NCBI GenBank assembly: GCA_934169535.1
Contig: CAKPOC010000036.1
Coordinates: forward strand, 1-11,827
Direction of reading: 5' to 3'
Origin: an uncultured Clostridia bacterium
GTDB lineage: Bacteria; Bacillota; Clostridia; TANB77; CAG-508
Length of the DNA stretch: 11,827 nucleotides
Position numbers and translations under genes: made by a program
In this document: in pieces, positions 1-6,312 of the stretch
Position numbering within the stretch: position 1 is the stretch's first letter
How the letters are laid out: each line of letters opens with the position of its first letter
The notes under the pieces: generated by a model
What the model was told of the DNA's origin: nothing
Seen by the model: only the letters and a program-made list of their open reading frames with translations
Database searches by the model: none

Positions 1-30
1 TAATAATAATTTCTTATTTTAGTTCTACAT

Positions 31-54
31 TGAAGTAACAATGCCATAACTTCA
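31..54. repeat. Small inverted repeat at the spoIIIAF break
   Basis: TGAAGT at 31-36 and ACTTCA at 49-54 form a six-base stem around a 12-base loop. The truncated spoIIIAF stop codon (52-54, minus strand) lies inside the right arm. SpoIIIAF-like coding is lost just before this point, so the hairpin could mark the end of an inserted element, for example an IS200/IS605-type end hairpin. With only about 50 bases beyond it, no element can be identified. Confidence 0.35.
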
Positions 55-303
55 GGTTCTTTCATAATTTTTTTCTGCTAAATTTATTTCTTTTTCGTAG
101 TTTTCAATAACTTCATTTACATTTTCACTTGCTCTTAATACTTTAGTTACAGGATACAAAATTGTAAATAATATAAATATTCCAATTACGGACTTGACAT
201 ATTTTTTCGAACTGCTAGCATCTGGCAATATTAGTTCTATTATTGTGCTTATGACTACAGCAATTACTATTGCCTGAGCCCAGCTTCCTAAAAATTTTAG
301 CAT
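52..303 (-). CDS. spoIIIAF: Stage III sporulation protein AF, C-terminally truncated
   Basis: This is the mother-cell membrane protein SpoIIIAF of the SpoIIIA-SpoIIQ channel that links mother cell and forespore. The product begins MLKFLGSWAQ and has two N-terminal hydrophobic segments (about residues 7-26 and 40-57), the usual SpoIIIAF topology. The ATG at 301-303 is preferred because AAAGGAGGA lies five to six bases upstream, overlapping the end of spoIIIAE; an upstream in-frame extension has no such site. Family members are normally about 200 residues, with a soluble domain after the second helix. This one stops after 83 residues (ending NYERT), soon after that domain begins. The stop codon lies in one arm of a small hairpin (31-54). 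Reading on in either other frame gives nothing resembling SpoIIIAF. Identity rests on the membrane half and on operon position. The product is probably non-functional unless the end is an assembly artefact. Confidence 0.72.
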   Translation of the reverse strand: MLKFLGSWAQAIVIAVVISTIIELILPDASSSKKYVKSVIGIFILFTILYPVTKVLRASENVNEVIENYEKEINLAEKNYERT

Positions 304-314
304 ATGATCCTCCT

Positions 315-1445
315 TTATACATTTGCAATTTTTATTACTATTGTCAGCCCTACTATAATCATTGCAGTAAATGAACACATTATTGCAAGTAATAATTTAA
401 AAGTTTCGCCAATTTGTTCTAATAATTTTATTATTTTTTTGTCCGCTATGGGCTGGCAAAGCGCAGCTCCCAAATAATATATTCCCATGAGAGCTGTAAG
501 TTTTACAATTGGTCCTATGCAAATTCCAAGTACTACAAAAATTCCTACAAATCCTACTGCATTTTTTAAGATATTTGCAGAACTCATTACTACATCTACG
601 GAATCGCCTAAAATTTTGCCCACTATTGGTATTGCATTCGACACTGTCGCCTTAGCAGTTTTTACAGTTAAAGCATCTACTCCATTTGTTATACTACTTT
701 CTAGAGATGAAACTCCGACGAATATTGTAAGTAATATTCCTAAAACCCAAATTATACTTTTATTCATAAATTTTGAAATTTTATCTATTTGAACTTTTTC
801 TGATATGTTTGAAATTATATTTATTGCAATCATTATTAATGAAACTGGGATTATGATTTTTCCTATAAAATTGCCTATAAATGTTATTACAAAAAGTATA
901 ATCGGCTGAAGTGTACTTGCAGTTGTAATTTTCCCTGTTGCTAGCATTAGGCTTATTAATATAGGAATTAATGAATTTGAAAAGCTTACTAAATTTTCTA
1001 TTGAGCTTTTACACATGTTTATTATTTGTGAAAAATTTTGCATTATTACCGTTACAATTAAAATATATGTAACATAGTGTGTCAAAGTAGAAATCCCTTT
1101 ATTTTCTAAATCGTCAGTTATATTTTTTAAAATGCTGGAAATAATTATTATAACCATAATAGATGATATTGCTTTTACAGCTTCTAGACCTTCGCTAAAA
1201 AACAATTTTAAAATTTTATTTAAAATTGTTTTATTATCTATTTTCCCATTTATCCCTGAATTGAAAATTTCCTTTATGTTTATTTCAAAGTCATCATCTA
1301 TGTATTCTTGAGATTGTTTTATAAAAGAACTTATGCCATACTTTTCCTGCTGGCTTGCCACTTCAGAGCTATCTATTGCAAGTGCTTCATTTCTAAAAAA
1401 ACTAATTATAAAAATTATTAATATTATTATTTTCTTTTCTTTCGT
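315..1445 (-). CDS. spoIIIAE: Stage III sporulation protein AE with a non-ATG (ACG) start position
   Basis: SpoIIIAE is a polytopic mother-cell membrane protein of the SpoIIIA-SpoIIQ channel. The mature part has a hydrophilic N-terminal region followed by at least six long hydrophobic segments, ending TIVIKIANV. The first conventional in-frame start is GTG at 1359-1361, but it has no Shine-Dalgarno site and would remove the signal peptide. Upstream the frame stays open and encodes a textbook signal peptide: KEKK, a run of Ile/Leu/Phe, then ALA before IDSSE (likely cleavage after residue 23). This starts exactly where a ribosome site (1453-1460) predicts, but the codon there is ACG (1443-1445), preceded by ATT. 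From ACG the protein has 376 residues, near the family norm of about 390-400. I infer a T-to-C change of the original ATG, or initiation at ATT or ACG. The downstream neighbour spoIIIAF starts 11 bases after the stop. Confidence 0.85.
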   Translation of the reverse strand, partial: TKEKKIIILIIFIISFFRNEALAIDSSEVASQQEKYGISSFIKQSQEYIDDDFEINIKEIFNSGINGKIDNKTILNKILKLFFSEGLEAVKAISSIMVIIIISSILKNITDDLENKGISTLTHYVTYILIVTVIMQNFSQIINMCKSSIENLVSFSNSLIPILISLMLATGKITTASTLQPIILFVITFIGNFIGKIIIPVSLIMIAINIISNISEKVQIDKISKFMNKSIIWVLGILLTIFVGVSSLESSITNGVDALTVKTAKATVSNAIPIVGKILGDSVDVVMSSANILKNAVGFVGIFVVLGICIGPIVKLTALMGIYYLGAALCQPIADKKIIKLLEQIGETFKLLLAIMCSFTAMIIVGLTIVIKIANV

Positions 1446-1452
1446 AATTTTT

Positions 1453-1460
1453 CTCTCCTT
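1453..1460 (-). promoter_or_regulatory. Ribosome binding site of spoIIIAE, showing the intended start
   Basis: Minus strand reads AAGGAGAG immediately after the spoIIIAD stop codon (1461-1463). ATT follows at 1446-1448 and ACG at 1443-1445, six and nine bases after GGAG. This strong site places initiation at the ATT/ACG pair and not at the GTG near 1361. Confidence 0.7.
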
Positions 1461-1847
1461 TTATGGTAATATGTTTATAATTAGTTCTACCAAACTTGAA
1501 AGTATTGGCACAGCCATAGATATTATTACTACTTTTCCGCCAAAATCCACTTTATTGGCTATTGCACTTTCTCCTGAATCTCTACAAATACTTACTGCAA
1601 ACTCCGTTAGAATTGCAATTCCGGTTATCTTGAGTAGCAAGATTATAAAACTATTGTTGATTTGCGCTTTTCTTGAAAATTCTTTTAATATTTGTATAAT
1701 TCCAGATAATTTTTCGCCTATGTAAAAAAATATTAAAACTCCCGCCAGTATTGATATATAAACTGCAAATTCCGGTCTGTATTGTTTTAATATAATTATT
1801 AATATAATTGCTATAAATCCAATTCCTATTATTTTAGTAACTTCCAT
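1461..1847 (-). CDS. spoIIIAD: Stage III sporulation protein AD
   Basis: SpoIIIAD is a small integral membrane protein that works with SpoIIIAC in the mother-cell membrane complex of the SpoIIIA-SpoIIQ channel. The 128-residue product matches the family length. It begins MEVTKIIGIGF and has hydrophobic segments at about residues 5-20, 28-47 and 66-86, plus a C-terminal segment. It carries the conserved stretch with ILTEFAVSICRDSGESAIA (about 79-97) that typifies the family, where SpoIIIAC and SpoIIIAD are related. The ATG at 1845-1847 is preceded by AAAGGTGATT, and the gene starts 13 bases after the spoIIIAC stop, so it belongs to one transcript. The coding sequence shows no lesion. Its stop codon directly abuts the spoIIIAE ribosome site. 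Confidence 0.93.
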   Translation of the reverse strand: MEVTKIIGIGFIAIILIIILKQYRPEFAVYISILAGVLIFFYIGEKLSGIIQILKEFSRKAQINNSFIILLLKITGIAILTEFAVSICRDSGESAIANKVDFGGKVVIISMAVPILSSLVELIINILP

Positions 1848-1860
1848 TTAAAATCACCTT

Positions 1861-2055
1861 TTATAAATTAAATATTGTTCTTACAGTATCAAATAATGTG
1901 CTAATCTCTTTAATAATCATAGTAAGCACTATTATTAGTCCTGCAAGGGTTGTCATCATTGCCTGATCTTCTCTGCCTGCCCTTACTAAAACTTGGTATA
2001 ACACAGCAACTAGTATTCCTATTGCTGCAATTTTAAATAATAAATCAATATTCAT
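1861..2055 (-). CDS. spoIIIAC: Stage III sporulation protein AC
   Basis: SpoIIIAC is a two-helix membrane protein of the SpoIIIA-SpoIIQ channel. The product has 64 residues, the normal size. It has a first hydrophobic helix (about residues 5-24), the conserved polar loop RAGREDQA (about 25-32), and a second helix (about 33-50), which together identify the family. The ATG at 2053-2055 follows AAAAGGGG, which overlaps the stop of the repaired spoIIIAB reading frame (2068-2070), leaving a 12-base gap. This spacing shows that the operon was laid out for full-length spoIIIAB. The gene itself appears intact. Confidence 0.93.
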   Translation of the reverse strand: MNIDLLFKIAAIGILVAVLYQVLVRAGREDQAMMTTLAGLIIVLTMIIKEISTLFDTVRTIFNL

Positions 2056-2067
2056 TTTGTTCCCCTT

Positions 2068-2578
2068 TTATATTAAAATAATAGCAATTGCCATTCCGGC
2101 TGTAGTCCCTAAAGTTCTATACAGTTTTGCATTTTTTGTTTTTTGAATTCTTGCTTCTTCAATTTTAGTATCTAACATACTTTTTACAAGTTTAATTTGA
2201 GCTACTTGTCCGCTTAACGTCTGTTTTTCCAAGTACTTTTCCTAACTCTAAAATCACCTGTTTGTCTTCTTCTAATAAATTATTAGAGCTATTTTTAATA
2301 GCACATTCCCACGCATTTACTGCATTTTGTTTTTGTAAATTTAATGCTGCCTTTTTAAAAAATTCACCTATAACATTTTTATTTTCATCTGCGATTTCGC
2401 AAAAAATATCTGATAATGGCTTATATGTAAACTGTATTTTTGTTTCTAGTAAATTAAGAGCTGCTTTAAATGTTTCTAATTGCCTCACTCTATTTACATA
2501 TTTTTTTGAATATAAAAAACCTAAATATGTGCATAATGCAACCGTACTAATAATTAAGATACTTTTTATAAAAATCAT
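2068..2578 (-). pseudogene. spoIIIAB: Stage III sporulation protein AB, frameshifted
   Basis: SpoIIIAB is a mother-cell membrane-anchored partner of the SpoIIIAA ATPase in the SpoIIIA complex. The frame from ATG (2576-2578) gives an N-terminal membrane helix (about residues 4-23) and a helical soluble domain, then ends early at residue 128. Family-like sequence holds up to GKVLGKTDV (residue 121), after which the frame reads KRTSSSN and stops. Deleting one A at about 2214-2217, in GTTAAGC on the minus strand, restores a frame that continues SGQVAQIKLV, a charged helix, and a C-terminal hydrophobic segment ending AIAIILI, stopping at 2068-2070. That gives 169 residues, close to the usual 170 or so. 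The ATG overlaps the spoIIIAA stop by four bases (ATGA). No slippery heptamer or stimulatory signal is evident, so I read this as a true lesion or a sequencing error. Confidence 0.88.
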
Positions 2579-3486
2579 ACTATTTTTTTCCTTTCCAATG
2601 TATTTTTTTCACAGATAAATTTGTCTTTTCTTTCTATTTTAATAATTTTATCAAATATACCTTCTTCTAGTAGTTTTCCTAATTCAGGATTTTTATATAC
2701 TTCTAATATGTTGTTTGCATGTGCTGTAAAAATTCCTTTAACTCCTGAGCAAAGAGCAAATTTTATGGCTTCTACATCTGCTCTGCTTCCGATTTCATCC
2801 GCAACTACAATTTTAGGCGACATCGACCTTATTGCCATTCTTATTCCTAATGCTTTAGGCATATCATTTATTACATCTGTTCTTATTCCTAAATCATTTT
2901 GTGGAATACCTTTGTAAGTTGCTGATATTTCACCTCTTTCGTCAATTACACATATTGCCTGTCCATTTATTTTGTTTTCTATGCCATTACTTAATGTTCT
3001 TACTATGTCCCTTAACAAAGTAGTTTTTCCTTTGCCTGGCTGTGAAATAATTAAAGTATTAAATATTGTATTTTTATCTATAATTTCAAAAATTATATTT
3101 TTGCTGCATCCTAAAATTTGCCTACTTATTCTAAAATTTAAGCTAGATATGTAATTAAAATTTATTATTTTTTCATCTTTTATTACGGCTGTTCCAACTA
3201 ACCCAACTCTGTTTCCACCTTTTAAAGTTATATATCCATTTATTATTTGATTTTGATAAGTATAAATAGAACTCTCACATATTTTTTCAAATATAAACTG
3301 AATTTCTTCAGAACTTACTATATAATTTAATACTTTTTCGCTTTGTCCTAAGTTTAAAATTATAGGCTTATTGTTTCTTACTCTTATTTCTTCTAAAAAT
3401 TCAAATTCGTTTTGGCTTAAATTTTGAATTATAAAATTTCTAATAGAAATAGGAAAACACCTCAAAACATTTTCTATATTATTCAT
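2575..3486 (-). CDS. spoIIIAA: Stage III sporulation protein AA, secretion-type ATPase
   Basis: SpoIIIAA is the cytoplasmic ATPase of the mother-cell SpoIIIA complex, related to type II/IV secretion ATPases, and is needed for channel activity and late forespore gene expression. From the ATG at 3484-3486 the protein has 303 residues. The N-terminal domain contains EIRVR (33-37) and an RVGLVGTAV stretch (93-101). The ATPase domain has a P-loop QPGKGKTTLL (149-158), the acidic motif IDERGE (181-186), VVADEIG (227-233), and TAHA with a conserved His (about 256). I chose this ATG over an in-frame TTG at 3541-3543 because family members begin near MNNIENVL; neither start has a strong ribosome site, so coupling to dapA, 40 bases upstream, is possible. 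The stop overlaps spoIIIAB. The gene looks intact. Confidence 0.94.
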   Translation of the reverse strand: MNNIENVLRCFPISIRNFIIQNLSQNEFEFLEEIRVRNNKPIILNLGQSEKVLNYIVSSEEIQFIFEKICESSIYTYQNQIINGYITLKGGNRVGLVGTAVIKDEKIINFNYISSLNFRISRQILGCSKNIIFEIIDKNTIFNTLIISQPGKGKTTLLRDIVRTLSNGIENKINGQAICVIDERGEISATYKGIPQNDLGIRTDVINDMPKALGIRMAIRSMSPKIVVADEIGSRADVEAIKFALCSGVKGIFTAHANNILEVYKNPELGKLLEEGIFDKIIKIERKDKFICEKNTLERKKIV

Positions 3487-3526
3487 ATTATAATAATATG
3501 TAAATATTTTGAGGTTTAGAACTAAA

Positions 3527-4390
3527 TTATAAAAATTTATCAATTTCTTTTTTATTTTTTAGTTCATATAATGGAGGTCTTGGTTTTCCAAAGTCAAAGC
3601 CTATTTTTTTAAGCGCATATTTTACTGGTATTGGGTTTACTTCGCAAAACAAACTATTTATTAATGGAATATTTTTTATAAATTCCTCTTTTGCTTTTTT
3701 TGTTTCTCCTTCCATATAATTTTTTACGATCTCATGTACTTCCTTAGGTTTAATATTTGACAATACGGAAATTACACCATTTCCTCCAATTGACAGTATA
3801 GGCAAAATTTGATCATCATTTCCAGAATAAATGTTTAAATCATCTTGGCAAAGTTGTGCAATTTTAGCAACTTGCGATATATTTCCGCTTGCCTCTTTTA
3901 TTGCAACTATATTAGAAATTTTAGAAAGCTCTTTGCAAGTTTCAGGTAGAATATTTACCCCTGTTCTACTTGGAACATTGTATATTATAATTGGAATAGT
4001 TATATTTTCTGCAATTTCGCTGTAATGTTTTACTAGGCCTTCTTGTGTTGTTTTGTTGTAATATGGAGTAACAATTAAAACACCATCCGCACCCGCTTCT
4101 TGTGCGAATTTACTCATTTGTATTGCTTCTTTTGTGTTGTTGCTTCCAGTTCCTGCAATTACTGGGACTTGCTTATTTACATATTTTATTGTAAATTTTA
4201 TTAGTTTTTCTTTTTCACTTTTACTTAAAGTTGCAGCTTCTCCCGTTGTTCCACATACTATAATTGCGTCAATTTTATTTTTCAATTGAAAGTCTAAGTA
4301 TCTTGCTAATTCTTCATAATTTATTTCTCCACTTTCTTTAAATGGTGTTGCTATTGCAGTTCCACACCCCTTAAATAAAATTTTTTTCAT
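3527..4390 (-). CDS. dapA: 4-hydroxy-tetrahydrodipicolinate synthase
   Basis: DapA condenses pyruvate with aspartate semialdehyde to give 4-hydroxy-tetrahydrodipicolinate. This feeds lysine and diaminopimelate synthesis and, in spore formers, dipicolinic acid. The product has 287 residues, about the normal length, as a TIM-barrel class I aldolase. Visible landmarks are GTTGE (47-51), TPYYNK (108-113) with the catalytic-triad Tyr, YNVPSRTG (137-144) with catalytic Tyr137 and substrate-binding Arg142, and Schiff-base Lys165 in AIKEASG. The C-terminal EVNPIPVK is typical. The ATG at 4388-4390 follows AAGGAGGAG. It lies 40 bases upstream of spoIIIAA on the same strand with no terminator visible, so the two may share a transcript. 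The usual gene upstream of spoIIIA in many Firmicutes is different, so a sporulation-linked dapA copy is an attractive but unproven reading. Confidence 0.95.
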   Translation of the reverse strand: MKKILFKGCGTAIATPFKESGEINYEELARYLDFQLKNKIDAIIVCGTTGEAATLSKSEKEKLIKFTIKYVNKQVPVIAGTGSNNTKEAIQMSKFAQEAGADGVLIVTPYYNKTTQEGLVKHYSEIAENITIPIIIYNVPSRTGVNILPETCKELSKISNIVAIKEASGNISQVAKIAQLCQDDLNIYSGNDDQILPILSIGGNGVISVLSNIKPKEVHEIVKNYMEGETKKAKEEFIKNIPLINSLFCEVNPIPVKYALKKIGFDFGKPRPPLYELKNKKEIDKFL

Positions 4391-4498
4391 AAAATTCGCT
4401 CCTCCTTAATATATTTTATTCATATAAAAAATTTATTGATACTTTTTAAAATTCACGAAAATTTCATAAAATTTTACATTTATTTTTGTATATAGTTG

Positions 4499-4507
4499 TG
4501 CTATACT
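4499..4507 (+). promoter_or_regulatory. Extended -10 promoter of the HD-domain gene
   Basis: TGCTATACT is a TGn-TATACT extended -10 element for the vegetative sigma factor, placed 23 bases before the chosen ATG. No good -35 box is visible at 17 bases, which extended -10 promoters can tolerate. The dapA promoter should lie in the same 139-base divergent gap, but I could not identify one with confidence. Confidence 0.45.
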
Positions 4508-4529
4508 ATTTTTAATGAAAGGAATTTTT

Positions 4530-5060
4530 ATGCAAGAATTAATAGTTAAAGATATTTTATTAAGTGAGAAACACAAAAAAGAACTCTTAAATAAACAAGA
4601 ATTCTTTGATATTATTAGTGATTTAGTATTTTTAGAACCTGTGCAAGAGATGAAAAAATATAGGCAGCATTTTAATACATCTTGTTTTGACCACTGTTTA
4701 GAAGTTTCATATTGGTCATACCTAATTTGTAAAAAATTAAAATTAGACTATAAGTCCATGGCAAGGGCTGCTTTACTTCATGATTTGTTTTTATATGATT
4801 GGAGGGGCTCTAAAAAAAGATTACAGCTTTCTAAATTTCATGCCTTTATACACCCTTACATAGCTTATGAAAATGCTTCAAAAATTTGTGACTTAAATGA
4901 TGTAGAAAAAGACATAATTTTAAAACATATGTGGCCTGTTAACCCTCTAAAGTTTCCAAAATATAAAGAAAGTTTTATTATTACTATAACAGATAAGCTT
5001 AGTAGTATAAACTCTTTTAGAAAATATTTAGAAGGTTTACCTGATAAAAAATTACTTTAA
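4530..5060 (+). CDS. HD-domain phosphohydrolase family protein
   Basis: This is a stand-alone HD-superfamily metal-dependent hydrolase of 176 residues. The metal-ligand pattern is complete: His55 (FDHCLEVS), the His84-Asp85 pair (LLHDLFLYDW), His104 and His108 (HAFIHP), His133 (ILKHMWP) and Asp155 (ITDKLSS). Such extra histidines suggest a di- or tri-metal centre. HD proteins cleave phosphoester or nucleotide substrates, and the actual substrate here cannot be read from the sequence. The ATG at 4530 is chosen because AAAGGA (4518-4523) lies six bases upstream; the in-frame ATG at 4515 has no such site and overlaps it. The gene is transcribed away from dapA and converges on the DUF4363 gene, sharing its last bases with that gene's stop. 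No transmembrane segment or signal peptide is seen. Confidence 0.85.
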   Translation: MQELIVKDILLSEKHKKELLNKQEFFDIISDLVFLEPVQEMKKYRQHFNTSCFDHCLEVSYWSYLICKKLKLDYKSMARAALLHDLFLYDWRGSKKRLQLSKFHAFIHPYIAYENASKICDLNDVEKDIILKHMWPVNPLKFPKYKESFIITITDKLSSINSFRKYLEGLPDKKLL

Positions 5061-5455
5061 AAGAAATTTATTATTTTAATTGAGTTTTTGTCTTGTATGT
5101 GATTTAGTATATATTTGCAGTTTTCAAGTTCAATTAATCCTTCTTCATAGTCTTTGTAATTAAATGATGTTTCAAATTTTACCATTGATGAATTGACTTT
5201 TTCAATTTCATCATGTTCTATATAATATGACATAATAAAGTTTGGCTCTTCCCAGTCAGACTTTATTTTATTTATTTTTTCTTTTATTTCTTCCAATTTT
5301 TTATTTTCCCCTAAAGAGGCTTCTGCCACACCTTTTAGCTCATCAATACTTTCTATCATTTTTTTCACATTTTTATTTGTGTAATTAGCAGTTACAGCAT
5401 TTAATAAAAATATGCAAATTGTTATTAAAATTACAATGATAATTTCTCTTTTCAT
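5057..5455 (-). CDS. DUF4363 family membrane-anchored protein
   Basis: This is a 132-residue protein of the DUF4363 type, of unknown function. It has one N-terminal membrane helix (about residues 4-21) after MKRE, then a soluble, helix-rich and charged domain. That domain contains the family-like features SDWEE around Trp68 and YIEHDEIEKV (78-87). Its position supports the assignment: it follows a DUF421 gene by 11 bases, with the ribosome site AAAGGAGC overlapping the DUF421 stop, and DUF421-DUF4363 pairs recur in clostridia (recalled from general knowledge, not searched). The two products probably act together at the membrane. The stop codon lies in a TTAA shared with the convergent HD-domain gene. 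Confidence 0.8.
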   Translation of the reverse strand: MKREIIIVILITICIFLLNAVTANYTNKNVKKMIESIDELKGVAEASLGENKKLEEIKEKINKIKSDWEEPNFIMSYYIEHDEIEKVNSSMVKFETSFNYKDYEEGLIELENCKYILNHIQDKNSIKIINFF

Positions 5456-5466
5456 AAATTGCTCCT

Positions 5467-6180
5467 TTATAGAATTGTATCTTCTTGATTTTTTATTTTT
5501 TTCTCAATTCCTTTTTCTTTTCTTTGGCAGAATATATTTCCTTTTCCATTTATTGATACAACTAAAGCGTCTTCTGGTGCAAAGCCAAATTTATTTACTT
5601 GTCTTTTTAACCATTCATAGTCTTTATTTATTGCCTTTAAATTTTCATATATTATTTTTCCGTCTAGTACTAAATTATATGAAATTCCCTCATAATCAGG
5701 CATTATTCCAAAGTCTTCAGGTGTTGTTGCTCTTTTGTTTGGTTTTTGAATTACTGTTATGTCGCCACTTGTTTCTAATATTGCATATTCTACATCTCCT
5801 AAGTCCATCACATTACTACTACGCAGTTTTTCTTGGAGTTCACTTACAGTAAATCTTTCTTTTTTCAATTTTTGCTCATCTATTTTCCCTTGGTATATTA
5901 AAATACTTGGTTTTCCACAAATGAGCTCCCTTACTCTTCTACTTTTTAAATTTAATATTGATATTATTAAGTGCATTACAAGTAGCCCCAATATTGGAAT
6001 TATTCCATTTGAAATTGGAATTCCGATATCTGTCATTGGGATTGATGCTAGATCTGCAATCATTATTGCAATTGCAAGTTCAAAAGGCTGCAGCTGACCT
6101 ATTTCGCGTTTTCCCATTATCCTCATAATAATTAATACTACAGTGTATAAAATAATCGACCTTACAAAAACAGCTATCAC
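5467..6180 (-). CDS. DUF421 membrane protein (YetF-like)
   Basis: This is a 237-residue integral membrane protein of the DUF421 family (YetF/YrbG/YkjA-like in Bacillus). The order is three N-terminal hydrophobic segments (about residues 3-20, 34-50 and 59-78), then a cytosolic domain with GKPSILIYQGK (89-99), a TVSELQEKLR helix and the VEYAILETSGDITVI strand pair typical of the family. The C-terminal tail is Lys/Glu-rich. The GTG start (6178-6180) has AGGAAGGAAG upstream. Molecular function is not settled; some family members are made in spores and affect inner-membrane properties and spore resistance, which fits the spore genes around it but does not prove a role. It is co-transcribed with the DUF4363 gene downstream. 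Confidence 0.88.
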   Translation of the reverse strand: MIAVFVRSIILYTVVLIIMRIMGKREIGQLQPFELAIAIMIADLASIPMTDIGIPISNGIIPILGLLVMHLIISILNLKSRRVRELICGKPSILIYQGKIDEQKLKKERFTVSELQEKLRSSNVMDLGDVEYAILETSGDITVIQKPNKRATTPEDFGIMPDYEGISYNLVLDGKIIYENLKAINKDYEWLKRQVNKFGFAPEDALVVSINGKGNIFCQRKEKGIEKKIKNQEDTIL

Positions 6181-6238
6181 AAAAAAGCTTCCTTCCTAAT
6201 ACTTAATTTATTATTTGTATTTTGTTCCTTTATACAGG

Positions 6239-6259
6239 ATTTTATTCAATGAATAAAAT
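6239..6259. promoter_or_regulatory. 21-base palindrome in a divergent promoter region
   Basis: Ten bases (ATTTTATTCA, 6239-6248) are repeated inverted at 6250-6259 around a single central base. It sits between the divergent DUF421 and holin-like genes. Its short centre makes it look like a dimeric repressor site and not a terminator. No regulator gene is next to it, so the binding protein is unknown. Confidence 0.4.
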
Positions 6260-6312
6260 TTCTTTATTTGTTAATAATGTTATATATATATATTGAAGGG
6301 AGTTTATATTTT

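Noticed and set aside
304..378. Upstream extension of spoIIIAF starting MFIYCND
   Set aside because: It runs inside the end of spoIIIAE; the ATG at 301-303 has a near-consensus ribosome site and the family-typical N-terminus.
2205..2225. Programmed +1 frameshift in spoIIIAB
   Set aside because: No slippery sequence, stop-codon pause or stimulatory structure is visible at GTTAAGC, and the family is not known to use recoding.
3487..3543. TTG start giving a 322-residue SpoIIIAA
   Set aside because: The extra 19 residues do not resemble the family, overlap the dapA stop region, and lack a ribosome site.
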